Assembly: GCF_904848585.1 (NCBI RefSeq)
Contig: NZ_CAJHCR010000004.1
Span: forward strand, 248,001-312,000
Length of the DNA stretch: 64,000 nt
Direction of reading: 5' to 3'
DNA from: Paraburkholderia kirstenboschensis
GTDB lineage: Bacteria > Pseudomonadota > Gammaproteobacteria > Burkholderiales > Burkholderiaceae
Notes under the pieces: model-generated
Told to the model about the DNA's origin: nothing
Database searches by the model: none
The model's input: the letters and a program-made list of their open reading frames with translations, nothing else
Shown: piece by piece, positions 46,357 through 58,158 of the stretch
Numbering within the stretch: the stretch's first letter is position 1
Layout: every line of letters begins with the position of its first letter
Program-made: the position numbers and the translations under genes

Positions 46357-47625
46357 TTAACGCGGCTGATAAACCCATTTGCCGTTCCTGATTTCGACCA
46401 TTACGCGCGCACGTTGGTCGAGTCCCAGGTGGTCCCCGGCGCTCATGTTGACGACGCCGTTGGTATCCGCGAGACCGCGCGTGCCTTCGAGTGCGTCGCG
46501 CAACGCTCGGCGAAATTCCGGCGTACCCGGCGCTGCTGTTTTCAACGCGATCGGCACAGCATGGTTGAGTAACATGCCCGCGTCCCACGTGTACGAGCCG
46601 AATGCCGAGACGCTGCCCGGTCCGCGGAGCGCTTCGAAGCGCGCGATGTAATCGAGCGCGAGGCGCTTAGCCGGATGATCCGCGGGCAATTGCGCCGCGA
46701 CCAGCACGGGGCTTGCGGGCAGGAAGGTGCCGTTGCAATCGGCGCCGCACACGCGCAGAAAGTCGTTATTGCCCACGCCGTGGTTGTGATAGATCAGCCC
46801 TTTGTAGCCGCGCTCGCGCAGTGTCTTCGGCGGTAGCGCGGCGGGCGTGCCGGCCGCGCCCACCACCACTGCATCGGGATGCGTTGCGAGGATTTTCAGC
46901 ACCTGACCCGTCATGCTCGGATCGGTGCGATTGAAGCGCTCGCTCGCCACCATTTGCATGTGGTGAAGCTGCGCGAATTTCGCGACTTCGGCGTAAAACG
47001 TCTCGCCGAGCGCATCGGCCTGACCGATGAAGGCGACCGTCTTCACGCCGCGTGTGCTTGCGTGCTCGGCAATTGCCGAAGCCATCATCGCATCGGTTTG
47101 CGGAGTCTTGAATACCCAATGGCGCTTGGCATCCACGGGTTCAATGATTTTCGCCGACGACGCAAGCGAGATCATCGGCGTGGTGCCGTCGGCGACCACG
47201 TCGATCATCGCCAGTGAGTTCGGCGTGATGGATGAACCGATGATCGCGTCGACATGATTTTCGGAGATCAGCTTCTTGGTGTCCTGTACGGCCTGAGTCG
47301 TGTCCGACGCATCGTCGAGCACGATGTATTCGACGCTCTGGCCGCCGATCTGTTTCGGCAGCAACGTCGCCGTATCGCGCGCGGGAATGCCGAGCGACGC
47401 GGCGGGCCCCGTCAGCGAGAGCACGAGCCCGATCTTCACCTGAGCCAACGCGATCGTGGGCGACAGGCATAGAAGCGCCGTGCACAGTGCGGCGACACGA
47501 GCCGCGACTCTGGCTGGCCGCCCAGTCAGCTTCAGCCCCTCCAGCCGCGTACGTCCCGCACTCGCATGCAGACCACGCGCGCAAGCGCTCCCCAATCCCG
47601 CGTCAAACGATCCAGCTCGCCGCAT
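46357..47625 (-). CDS. ABC transporter binding protein, branched-chain amino acid type
   Basis: A 422-residue periplasmic binding protein of the Leu/Ile/Val (PBP type 1) family. AGGAG stands 5 nt before the start. The N-terminus is long (about 62 residues) before the mature front end QVKIGLVLSLTGPAASLGIP; the hydrophobic part of the signal is AALCTALLCLSPTIALA. Core features include GSSITPNSLAMIDVV and VVGAAGTPAALPPKTLRERG. No permease or ATPase gene is near, so it is an orphan; ligand could be an aromatic or branched compound. Confidence 0.88.
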   Translation of the reverse strand: MRRAGSFDAGLGSACARGLHASAGRTRLEGLKLTGRPARVAARVAALCTALLCLSPTIALAQVKIGLVLSLTGPAASLGIPARDTATLLPKQIGGQSVEYIVLDDASDTTQAVQDTKKLISENHVDAIIGSSITPNSLAMIDVVADGTTPMISLASSAKIIEPVDAKRHWVFKTPQTDAMMASAIAEHASTRGVKTVAFIGQADALGETFYAEVAKFAQLHHMQMVASERFNRTDPSMTGQVLKILATHPDAVVVGAAGTPAALPPKTLRERGYKGLIYHNHGVGNNDFLRVCGADCNGTFLPASPVLVAAQLPADHPAKRLALDYIARFEALRGPGSVSAFGSYTWDAGMLLNHAVPIALKTAAPGTPEFRRALRDALEGTRGLADTNGVVNMSAGDHLGLDQRARVMVEIRNGKWVYQPR

Positions 47626-47748
47626 GGTGTCTCCTCACATGAGTTTTTCGTTTTGATATACCGCCGATGCCGCCGCGCCAGTCAGTGTAGCGGCGCGCGG
47701 TGGCAGCGGCATCGGGCGAAACCCTTTCGGACGACGCGCCGTACCGCG

Positions 47749-48732
47749 TCAGTCGAGCGGCGCGATGCTCTGGTCGATGGAGCCGAAAATCGACTTGCCC
47801 GCTTCATCGAACATTTCGATCTTCACCGTGTCGCCGTACTTCATGAACTCGGTCTGCGGCGCGCCGTGCTCGATCGTTTCGAGGCAGCGCTTTTCGGCGA
47901 TACAGCAGTAGCCGCGCTTCGCGTCCTTGTTGGAGACGGTGCCCGATCCGACGATCGCGCCCGCGCGCAGATTGCGCGTTTTGGCAGCATGCGCGATCAG
48001 CTGGCCGAAATGGAACACCATGTCGGTGCCGGCGTCGGGCTGGCCGACTTTCTTGCCGTTCCAGTGGACGATCATCGGCCGGTGCACGCGGCCTTCGCGC
48101 CAATGTTCGCCGAGTTCATCGGGCGTCACGGCGACCGGTGCAAACGAAGTAGCCGGCTTGCTCTGGAAAAACCCGAAGCCCTTCGCGAGTTCGGCGGGAA
48201 TCAGGTTGCGCAGCGACACGTCGTTGACGAGCGCGATCAGACGCACGCTTTTGAGCGCCTGCTCGGGCGTGGCGCCCATCGGCACGTCCGTGGTGATAAC
48301 GGCAACTTCTGCCTCGAAGTCGATGCCGAACGCTTCGGATGCACAGACCACGTCGTCTTTCGGACCGATGAAGTCGTCGCTGCCGCCCTGGTACATGAGC
48401 GGATCGGTCCAGAATTCCGGCGGCATCTCCGCGCCGCGCGCGCGCCGCACGAGTTCGACGTGATTCACATACGACGACCCGTCCGCCCATTGGAAAGCGC
48501 GGGGCAGCGGAGCCATGCAGTCGTTTGCGTTGAATGAAAATGTGTTGCGCGCGCGCCCCTGGTTGAGCGCGTCGTACAGGTCGTGCAGTTGCGGCGCATA
48601 GAAGGTCCAGTCGTCGAGCACGCGTTGCAACGTGGGCGCGATCGCGTCGGCAACGGCCGCGGTGTGCAGGTCGCGGGACACGACAATCAGTTGGCCGTCG
48701 CGCGTGCCGTCCTTCAGCGTGGCAAGTTTCAT
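47749..48732 (-). CDS. Fumarylacetoacetate hydrolase family protein
   Basis: A 327-residue FAH-family enzyme, probably splitting a C-C bond in an aromatic-acid catabolic intermediate. Visible: metal-binding EAFGIDFEAEVAVITTDVP with the conserved Glu residues, QSKPATSFAPVAVTPDEL, and GSGTVSNKD. The length is that of the small bacterial FAH proteins with an N-terminal extra domain. It is divergent from an IclR-type regulator (164-bp gap), the usual sign of an aromatic catabolism gene. Fumarylacetoacetase of the tyrosine pathway is one candidate. Confidence 0.87.
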   Translation of the reverse strand: MKLATLKDGTRDGQLIVVSRDLHTAAVADAIAPTLQRVLDDWTFYAPQLHDLYDALNQGRARNTFSFNANDCMAPLPRAFQWADGSSYVNHVELVRRARGAEMPPEFWTDPLMYQGGSDDFIGPKDDVVCASEAFGIDFEAEVAVITTDVPMGATPEQALKSVRLIALVNDVSLRNLIPAELAKGFGFFQSKPATSFAPVAVTPDELGEHWREGRVHRPMIVHWNGKKVGQPDAGTDMVFHFGQLIAHAAKTRNLRAGAIVGSGTVSNKDAKRGYCCIAEKRCLETIEHGAPQTEFMKYGDTVKIEMFDEAGKSIFGSIDQSIAPLD

Positions 48733-48896
48733 GGAGGAATGAACCCTGTTAGTGACGATAGAGGGAATCTATTCTACGATGGTGAATCGGCGCAGCCCAA
48801 GCCCGCCTTGCCGAAACCGGGTGACAGGCGCAGGGCAAGGGCTCTGCGGCCGGCTTTTCTTCCATCGCTTTCGAACGCGCTTCGCGCGCCTTGCAC

Positions 48897-49814
48897 ATGC
48901 CGAACACTGCCCGCTCCGGCGCCATTCATGACCACGCTGACGCCGACGCGGACTCCGCCGAAGCGCCCGGCGCGTCCGACATCGACGACGAAACCGCCGA
49001 AACCGCCGACGCCGCCGACGCCGGCGAGGAAAAGCTGCGCTCGGGCATCCAGTCGATCGAAGTCGGCTTCCGGCTGCTCGACGTGCTGACCCACGAACCG
49101 CGCGCGATGATGCTGCGCGATCTCGCGCAGCGCGCCGGCATGAGTCCCGCCAAAGCGCACCGCTATCTGGTGAGCTTTCTGCGCCTCGGAGTCGTCTCGC
49201 AAGACCCGCTGTCCGGTCGATATGAACTGGGCGGCTTCGCATTGCAACTCGGACTCGCGCGGCTTGCCCGCGTCGACGGCGTGAAGCTCGCGCGGATCGC
49301 GCTCGCCGAATTGCGCGACCGGCTGGACCTGACCGTGGGCATCGCCGTGTGGGGCAATCAGGGGCCGACCATGGTTCACTGGATGGAGTCGAGCCATCCG
49401 GCGAAGGCGTCGTTGAAACTCGGCGATGTGATGCCGCTCCTCAGCTCCGCCACGGGTCTGCTCTTTGCGGCCTATCTGCCCGCGGGCAAGACCAGCGCCA
49501 TGCTGGAGCGCGAACTGGCCGACACGCGCCGCTCGTCGCATATGGGCGTGCCGCGCACCCGCGAGGAGGTCGAACGGGCGCTCGCGGACGTGCGCAAGCA
49601 TGAAGCGGCGCGCGTCGAAGGCATGTTGCTGCCGACCATTCACGCGTTCTGCATGCCGGTGTTCGACTCCACCGGCGAACTGGCGCTCGGCCTGGTCGCG
49701 CTCGGCCACGAAGGCGCGTTCGACATCGGCTGGGGCGGCGAAATCGACACGGCGCTGCGGGAATGTGCGCAAAAGCTCTCGTACGAGCTGGGGTATAGTC
49801 CGACGCCGCGTTGA
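48897..49814 (+). CDS. IclR-family transcriptional regulator
   Basis: A 305-residue regulator. Residues 1-45 are an Asp/Ala/Glu-rich low-complexity leader (HADADADSAEAPGASDIDDE). The HTH (GIQSIEVGFRLLDVLTHEPR.. RDLAQRAGMSPAKAHRYLVSF) and the effector domain (GLLFAAYLPAG, AFCMPVFDSTGELALGLVALG) are typical IclR. It diverges from the FAH-family gene and likely regulates it. ATG at 48897 chosen over TTG two codons earlier. Confidence 0.9.
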   Translation: MPNTARSGAIHDHADADADSAEAPGASDIDDETAETADAADAGEEKLRSGIQSIEVGFRLLDVLTHEPRAMMLRDLAQRAGMSPAKAHRYLVSFLRLGVVSQDPLSGRYELGGFALQLGLARLARVDGVKLARIALAELRDRLDLTVGIAVWGNQGPTMVHWMESSHPAKASLKLGDVMPLLSSATGLLFAAYLPAGKTSAMLERELADTRRSSHMGVPRTREEVERALADVRKHEAARVEGMLLPTIHAFCMPVFDSTGELALGLVALGHEGAFDIGWGGEIDTALRECAQKLSYELGYSPTPR

Positions 49815-49880
49815 GGCCCGCCGCCGGTATCCATTTATTCGCACTTCGCGCCCGCACTACACGCATTCATTCTCTCGCCG

Positions 49881-51164
49881 ATGGCCCTACCTTCCGCCGC
49901 ACGCCATTCCGATCTGACGCTCGCTGACGAGCCGCGCGGGCGTTGGCGTACGTGGCGCTGGATCGCGGTGTTGCTCGTGGTCGGCGTTCTTCACTGGATC
50001 GCGGCGCAATGGATCGAGCGCCACCGCGCGACACTGAATCCATCCAATGACGAACATGTCCCGGTGCAGGTTGCGCTTCTCAAGCCCGAACGTATCGAGC
50101 GTAATCCGGCTGCCGCGACCCCGGCTGCGCCTGCGCCGGAGCGAAAACGCAAGCCCGCCGCCGGCAAGCCGCGCGAGCATGTGTTGACCGCGCTGCAACC
50201 GGCCGAAAAGCCTACCGTCGACGCCGCAAGCGCTGCATCGGACACCGCGGACACCGCCGCCAGCGCGCCTGCCGCAAACGTGGTGCCGGCGAGCGTCGCA
50301 ACTGGCGCAAGCGGCGCGTCCGCGAGCGCAACGGCAAACGAGGCGCAAGCGTCGCCTGGCGTCAAGTTCTCGGTCCCGCCGTCAGGCGAACTTCAATACG
50401 ACACGTTTTACAACGGCGTGCGCAACCAGCCCGGTACGATCCATTGGATCAGCAGCGCGCAAAGTTACGAAATGGTGGTTTCGGTGCCCTTGCCTTTTGT
50501 CGGCACCTTCGTCTATTCGAGCCATGGCCGTATTGATGCATTCGGCCTCGCTCCCGAGCAATACGTGGAAAAGCGCGGTCGTCGCGTGGAAGATGTTTCC
50601 ATCTTCAATCGCGCCGACAGGAAGATCGCCTTCACGCGAACACCGACGACGCTGCCGTTGCCCGACGGCGCGCAGGACCGCTTCAGTATGATCATGCAAC
50701 TGGCGAGCCTCGTGCGCGGAGACCCCGACGCCTACAAGCCGGGCGTGACCCGGCAGTTTTTTGTGGTAGACAGCGACAGCGGCGAAAACTGGCCCGTCGA
50801 GACAATCGGCGACGAAACGATCCGCACCGCGCAGGGCTACCTGCAAACGCGTCATTTCAAACGCCTGCCGCGCCGCGAAGGCGACCAGCGCCGCATCGAC
50901 GTGTGGCTCGCGCCTTCGCTCGGCTGGCTGCCCGCGCGGCTCGTGCAGACGGAGCCGAACGGCACGCAATTCGAACTGGTGTGGCACGGCAAGATGGATG
51001 TCGATAACAGCGCGGGCTCGTCCGATATATCGCCAGATTCCGCGCCTTCCGCTGCGCCGGCAGCCGCGTCCGAAGCCGGACCAGCCGCGCCGCTGACGTC
51101 TCAGCCAGGCCCACCCGTCAATTCGACCGGTACCGACGACAGTTCCGGCAACATCAAGCCCTGA
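49881..51164 (+). CDS. DUF3108 domain protein, probably envelope located
   Basis: A 427-residue protein with one N-terminal membrane segment (WRWIAVLLVVGVLHWIAAQWI, about 32-52), an Ala/Pro-rich linker to about residue 160 and a DUF3108 domain (GELQYDTFYNGVRNQPG.. WISSAQSYEMVVSVPLPF.. FSMIMQLASLVRGDP, DVWLAPSLGWLPARL), then a Pro/Ala/Ser tail. The domain is beta-rich and periplasmic. No enzyme activity is known for DUF3108. It may form a unit with the hydrolase gene 182 bp downstream, but the gap is unremarkable. Confidence 0.83.
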   Translation: MALPSAARHSDLTLADEPRGRWRTWRWIAVLLVVGVLHWIAAQWIERHRATLNPSNDEHVPVQVALLKPERIERNPAAATPAAPAPERKRKPAAGKPREHVLTALQPAEKPTVDAASAASDTADTAASAPAANVVPASVATGASGASASATANEAQASPGVKFSVPPSGELQYDTFYNGVRNQPGTIHWISSAQSYEMVVSVPLPFVGTFVYSSHGRIDAFGLAPEQYVEKRGRRVEDVSIFNRADRKIAFTRTPTTLPLPDGAQDRFSMIMQLASLVRGDPDAYKPGVTRQFFVVDSDSGENWPVETIGDETIRTAQGYLQTRHFKRLPRREGDQRRIDVWLAPSLGWLPARLVQTEPNGTQFELVWHGKMDVDNSAGSSDISPDSAPSAAPAAASEAGPAAPLTSQPGPPVNSTGTDDSSGNIKP

Positions 51165-51346
51165 CACAAAACCGCCGGCAACAGCGGCAATGCCGGCATG
51201 CACTCGAATAGTGCCTCGCACATACAAGCGAAACTTCCTTCTCGACGCCGACTCTGCATCATCAGATGCAACCGTTGGCGAGCCGATTCGTAGATGCGTC
51301 AGGCCTCGACCAATTCTTCCACTGCGTTCCCCTTGAAGGAGCCCGC

Positions 51347-52135
51347 ATGCAAGTGAACATCAACGGTATCGAGACGCGCTACGTACTGAGCAATGAAGGC
51401 GGCGGCCCCTGGCTCACGTTTATTCATCAACTAGGCGGCGATCTGTCTGTGTGGGACCAGCTCGCCGGTTATTTTCGCGACGACTACACGGTTCTGCGCT
51501 ACGACGTGCGGGGTCATGGCCAAACGGCTTTGTCAAAAGAGCCGTTCTCAGTTGCCGATCTTGCCGGCGACCTTGCCGCGCTGCTCGATGCGCTGGGCGC
51601 GCCGAGCACGCACCTCGTAGGCATGTCGATGGGCGGCATGATCGCGCAGCAGTTCGCGCTGGACCACCCTTCGCGCGTGGACTCGCTCACCATTGCCGAC
51701 AGCACTGCCGCGAATCCGCCAGAGGCCCGCGCAACATGGGATCAACGCGCCGCGAGCGCGCGCCGGGACGGCATGGCGTCGCTCGTGCCCGCCACGCTCG
51801 AACGCTGGCTGACCGAGGGTTTTCGGGTCGCGCATCCGGAGGCGGTGGAGCCGATACACGAGGCGCTGATCCGCACGTTGCCGGAAGGCTACGCTATGGC
51901 ATGCGAAGCGCTGCGCGACTTCGACGTACGCGGTAAGCTGGGAGCGATTCACTGTCCAACCCTGGTCGTGGCAGGGCGCCACGATACGGGCACGCGGCCT
52001 GCTGCTAGTCAGGCGATAGCAGATGCCATTGAAGGCGCTCACTTCGAATTACTCGACGCCGCTCATCTTGCGCCAGTCGAGCAGTCTCAACGTTTTGCTG
52101 CCCTGCTTGAAACGTTTCTTGAAAGGCCGGTCTAA
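51347..52135 (+). CDS. Alpha/beta hydrolase, 3-oxoadipate enol-lactonase-like
   Basis: A 262-residue hydrolase starting at MQVNINGIETRY, with AAGGAG 5 nt upstream. Elements: FIHQLGGDLSVWDQL (oxyanion region), YDVRGHGQT, nucleophile Ser in VGMSMGGM, Asp in VVAGRHDTGT and His in LDAAHLAPVE. It is closest in style to PcaD/BioH-like enzymes, but no other protocatechuate genes are nearby, so the substrate is open. Confidence 0.85.
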   Translation: MQVNINGIETRYVLSNEGGGPWLTFIHQLGGDLSVWDQLAGYFRDDYTVLRYDVRGHGQTALSKEPFSVADLAGDLAALLDALGAPSTHLVGMSMGGMIAQQFALDHPSRVDSLTIADSTAANPPEARATWDQRAASARRDGMASLVPATLERWLTEGFRVAHPEAVEPIHEALIRTLPEGYAMACEALRDFDVRGKLGAIHCPTLVVAGRHDTGTRPAASQAIADAIEGAHFELLDAAHLAPVEQSQRFAALLETFLERPV

Positions 52136-52253
52136 CCGGTAGGTTCGGAACTTTTACAAGCGTCAATCCGGACCCACCCCTTGAATTCCACACCATAAGC
52201 TCCACGTATGGCGCAGGAATGGCCAGGAGCCAACGGAAATAAGGAGTGTCGCC

Positions 52254-52511
52254 ATGCAAATGATCTACAACAGCCCTAACTATTGTGTCGTCGAATTCCC
52301 GCCGCAAGAAGGCCCGCTGGCCATGAAATCGGGTGGCTACGAGATCGTCGACAAAAACATGCAGCGTGAAATTTACATTGACGGTGCAATGGCGGCGCGG
52401 TTTCGCGAGAACGTGCAAAAGCTGATCGAAGAGGAACCGTCGCTAGACGAAGTGGACGAATTCCTCGGCCAGTTCGACAGCCTGATGCATCAACCGGTAA
52501 TTCTCCACTGA
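52254..52511 (+). CDS. DUF3567 family protein
   Basis: An 85-residue acidic cytosolic protein (MQMIYNSPNYCVVEFPPQ.. GGYEIVDKNMQREIYIDG.. EPSLDEVDEFLGQFDSLMHQPV). It matches DUF3567, a small family confined mainly to beta-proteobacteria with no known function. Start has AAGGAG 8 nt upstream. A rho-independent terminator follows. Confidence 0.87.
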   Translation: MQMIYNSPNYCVVEFPPQEGPLAMKSGGYEIVDKNMQREIYIDGAMAARFRENVQKLIEEEPSLDEVDEFLGQFDSLMHQPVILH

Positions 52512-52903
52512 GTGCAGGTCGCGCCGACGTGTTCGGCGTTAATACCGTTTGTAGTGTTTTCAACGTATTTGGCGACATATATCGACCGCGCCGTCCGGTT
52601 CCACCGGCGGCCTTCATAAGGCGGTCGGCAATGATGAAAGCGGTTCAGTGGGCTTCAGCCTGCTGAACCGTTTTTCTTTTTGTGGTGACCCTTCACCGCG
52701 AGGGGTTGCTGTCGGGTTGCCGTGTCGTAGCTGTGTGATTCGCGCGCGTTCGTGTATTGCGCGGTCTCTCGCGGCGTTTGTCGCGACCTGACCTGCTCCT
52801 CCCCGACATCCAGTCAGCGCCACGCCGCCTGCGCCCGGCGAATTAGCCCGGCTGCGGCTACAATGACTGGTTCCCGAAAAAGCCGGCGCAAGCCTTGTCC
52901 GCC
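52512..52903. other. Intergenic region before the metH N-module gene
   Basis: 392 bp. Besides the terminator at 52638-52682 it contains TACAAT (52859-52864), a plausible -10 for the methionine synthase genes 40 bp before their first ATG. I looked for an S-adenosylhomocysteine or cobalamin riboswitch and saw no convincing core. Confidence 0.4.
52638..52682 (+). terminator. Intrinsic terminator after DUF3567 gene
   Basis: Stem CGGTTCAG / CTGAACCG with an inner GGC-TTCA-GCC hairpin, followed by TTTTTCTTTTT. Perfect plus-strand terminator structure. Confidence 0.85.
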
Positions 52904-53974
52904 ATGAACCAGCCTGCCCAAACCGTCAAGCCTGTCCGTCCCGAGCTCGCCTATACCCGCGGCACGGCGCTGCCCGCGCTGCTCAAGTCGCGCATTCTGA
53001 TTCTGGACGGCGCAATGGGCACGATGATCCAGCGCTACAAGCTCGACGAAGCGCGCTATCGCGGCGAGCGCTTCAAGGACTACGGGCGCGACATCAAAGG
53101 CAACAACGAACTGCTGTCCATCACGCAGCCGCAGATCATCAGCGAGATTCACGAGCAGTATCTGGCTGCGGGCGCCGACATCATCGAGACGAACACGTTC
53201 GGCGCGACTACGGTCGCGCAGGCGGACTACGGCATGGAAGCGCTTGCAGTCGAAATGAATCTGCAGTCGGCAAAGCTTGCGCGCGCCGCGTGCGACAAGT
53301 ATTCGACGCCGGACAAACCGCGCTTCGTTGCCGGCGCGATCGGACCGACGCCGAAGACCGCGAGCATTTCGCCCGACGTCAACGACCCGGGCGCGCGCAA
53401 CGTCACGTTCGACGAACTGCGCGCGGCCTATTACGAGCAGGCGAAGGCGCTGCTAGAGGGCGGCGCCGACCTGTTCCTCGTCGAAACGATCTTCGACACG
53501 CTCAATGCGAAGGCCGCGCTTTTCGCGCTCGACGAACTGTTCGAAGACACCGGCGAACGTTTGCCGATCATGATCTCGGGCACGGTCACCGACGCCTCGG
53601 GGCGCATTCTGTCGGGCCAGACCGTCGAGGCATTCTGGAACTCGCTGCGGCATGCAAAGCCGCTTACGTTCGGCTTGAACTGCGCGCTGGGCGCGGCGTT
53701 GATGCGTCCGTACATCGCCGAACTTGCGAAGCTTTGCGACACGTATGTGTCGTGCTATCCGAACGCGGGTTTGCCGAATCCAATGAGCGATACGGGCTTC
53801 GACGAATTGCCGGCCGACACATCCGGACTGCTCAAGGAATTTGCCGAAGCGGGCCTCGTGAACATTGCCGGCGGCTGCTGCGGTACGACGCCGGAGCACA
53901 TCGCTGCGATAGCGAAGGCGCTCGCAGAAGTAAAGCCGCGCAAATGGCCGACGCAATATCGCGACGCCGCGTAA
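52904..53974 (+). CDS. metH: Methionine synthase homocysteine-binding module (separate polypeptide)
   Basis: A 356-residue protein equal to the N-terminal Hcy-binding, zinc-dependent methyltransferase module of E. coli MetH. It shows [25 protein letters not shown], and the zinc Cys ligands in GLNCALGA and [11 protein letters not shown]. The polypeptide ends after the module; the cobalamin-dependent remainder is a separate gene 150 bp downstream. The two chains must cooperate to make methionine from homocysteine. Split MetH is known in Burkholderiales. ATG at 52904. Confidence 0.93.
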   Translation: MNQPAQTVKPVRPELAYTRGTALPALLKSRILILDGAMGTMIQRYKLDEARYRGERFKDYGRDIKGNNELLSITQPQIISEIHEQYLAAGADIIETNTFGATTVAQADYGMEALAVEMNLQSAKLARAACDKYSTPDKPRFVAGAIGPTPKTASISPDVNDPGARNVTFDELRAAYYEQAKALLEGGADLFLVETIFDTLNAKAALFALDELFEDTGERLPIMISGTVTDASGRILSGQTVEAFWNSLRHAKPLTFGLNCALGAALMRPYIAELAKLCDTYVSCYPNAGLPNPMSDTGFDELPADTSGLLKEFAEAGLVNIAGGCCGTTPEHIAAIAKALAEVKPRKWPTQYRDAA

Positions 53975-54124
53975 GCGGCGTACAAGCAGACGCACTTCGG
54001 GCGCACTAGATACGCAATAGCGACGAACTAGAGACGCACCGCAGAAGCAACGAGCCGCACCTGAGACGGGCCGCAGACGCACCCAGGCCGCACCTAACGC
54101 ACGCAATCGACTCGCACATACGCC

Positions 54125-56842
<2,718 letters not shown>

Positions 56843-57015
56843 GCCGGTAACACCCGGTGTGCGGGCGTGGCGGGAAACCCACTATATCGGGCGAGAAAGA
56901 CTGAATATTTGCGGCAACGTAATTTTCGGCTTTGTAGACTGGGGCGGCTTGACCCGCCAGACGCGGCGAAAACGCGTCGGCTCATCTAATTGCAACCGTC
57001 AACGGAGAAAATCTT

Positions 57016-57222
57016 ATGAAGAAGCTGGCGCTGTTATTGACTGCTGTTTCGCTTGCCGCGGGTGCTTCGGCGGCGCTCGCGCAAACCGCCGCTCCGGGCG
57101 GCTCGAGCGCGGTCAGTTCGTACTCCCCGCCCACGGCGAAACACGTCAAGAAACCTAAGAAGCAAAAAATGAAGAAGGGTGAGACAGCTCCCGCAGTCGC
57201 TCCGGAAGCCGCCAGCCAGTAA
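57016..57222 (+). CDS. Small exported lysine-rich protein
   Basis: A 68-residue protein with a signal peptide (MKKLALLLTAVSLAAGASAALA-Q) and a 45-residue mature part made of a Ser/Gly start, a basic block (KHVKKPKKQKMKKGE) and an Ala/Pro end. GGAG 8-10 nt before the ATG supports translation. No family recognised. A strong terminator follows 40 bp downstream, suggesting a monocistronic message. Confidence 0.7.
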   Translation: MKKLALLLTAVSLAAGASAALAQTAAPGGSSAVSSYSPPTAKHVKKPKKQKMKKGETAPAVAPEAASQ

Positions 57223-57261
57223 GCAGGCGGCACGGCCAAACCGCTTCAGGCCTCGCAAGAC

Positions 57262-57292
57262 AAAAGAGCCCGCGTTGAGCGGGCTCTTTTTC
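57262..57292. terminator. Bidirectional terminator between the lysine-rich protein and DUF1840
   Basis: AAAAGAGCCCGC / GCGGGCTCTTTTT, a long perfect stem with A and T flanks on either side; serves both converging genes. Confidence 0.9.
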
Positions 57293-57399
57293 ATGCAGAC
57301 ATTGGGCGCGGGCCGCCGAATATCAGGTCAGCGGCAAATACCGCGCGGGCATAGCCACCCTCCCGGTCCGGCCGCGTTGGCCGGGCTGGCCTACGAGAA

Positions 57400-57726
57400 T
57401 CACAGTCCCCAAACAATGTCCGCGTTCGCTTTTTGCGCGGCGCGCAGCATGTCGAGGAACGGGTAAGCGCGCTGCGCGAGCCCAGGCGGAATCTCGTGAT
57501 GGTCGTGGCCCTCTTCGCCTTCGTGGAAATGGCCGTCGTGTTCGGCGCGTTCCTGCTTGTCGAAGGTGATGGCCGTTTCGAGTTTGGTGATCGCGTCGCC
57601 GAGTTCGGCGTGCGTGATGACACCTCGTTCACCTAGACGCTTGCCGACGATGCCGACCAGGTACTGTGCCAGATTCTCGAGCATCATCACGTCTGGGCAA
57701 GCGCGGCATTTGAAAGTAATCAGCAT
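57400..57726 (-). CDS. DUF1840 family protein
   Basis: A 108-residue protein starting MLITFKCRACPDVMMLENLAQYLV, with a CxxC-like pair near the start (C7, C10) and a His/Glu-rich segment in the middle (HDGHFHEGEEGHDHHE) that could bind metal. This is the DUF1840 layout, function unknown. Monocistronic, ending at a bidirectional terminator. Confidence 0.86.
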   Translation of the reverse strand: MLITFKCRACPDVMMLENLAQYLVGIVGKRLGERGVITHAELGDAITKLETAITFDKQERAEHDGHFHEGEEGHDHHEIPPGLAQRAYPFLDMLRAAQKANADIVWGL

Positions 57727-58158
57727 GACTGTTCCCTTTTTCGTTATGGTCGATTAACGCGCGAGCGGCGCTCAATGCAGCCGTCAGCGCGCGCTCCCTT
57801 AGCTCGCCAAAGAGACGCGGCGGCATCGGCCCTTGCTGGGCATCTGATTGAACATATTAGCACCTGCTAAAATCCGTCTGGACGGAAAAGCGCGCCTCGC
57901 TGCGCCGCGCGCAAAGGTGCAAGCGGCGCAGCCAGCCCGGCCGGTTCGCGCCTGCATGCCGCCGCAGCCATGCCTTTGCAGGACGCCGCGCCGCGCGCTC
58001 GTTGCGTTGCAGGCTACGTGCCCGATGGCGCGCCCGTCATGCCGATGCGTTGACGAGCGAACCACCGCTTTCCACGCTTCTGACGAATCGGCCGTGCCTG
58101 CCGCGCGGCCGGCGCCTCTTCCGCATCACCGGATTGCCTCACTGGACTCGCAACAAGC
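57727..58158. other. Intergenic region upstream of argS
   Basis: 432 bp between divergent genes without a supported gene. An extended -10 (TGC-TAAAAT, 57865-57873) overlaps the perfect inverted repeat TTAGCA-CC-TGCTAA (57857-57870). If it drives argS the leader is about 280 nt. The -35 is unclear. Confidence 0.45.

Noticed and set aside
52690..52810. Possible S-adenosylhomocysteine riboswitch ahead of metH
   Set aside because: CGCGAGGGGTTGCTG faintly recalls the conserved 5' core, but the partner conserved segments (GGCUCG-like and the pseudoknot strand) are absent and the stretch lies just after a terminator.
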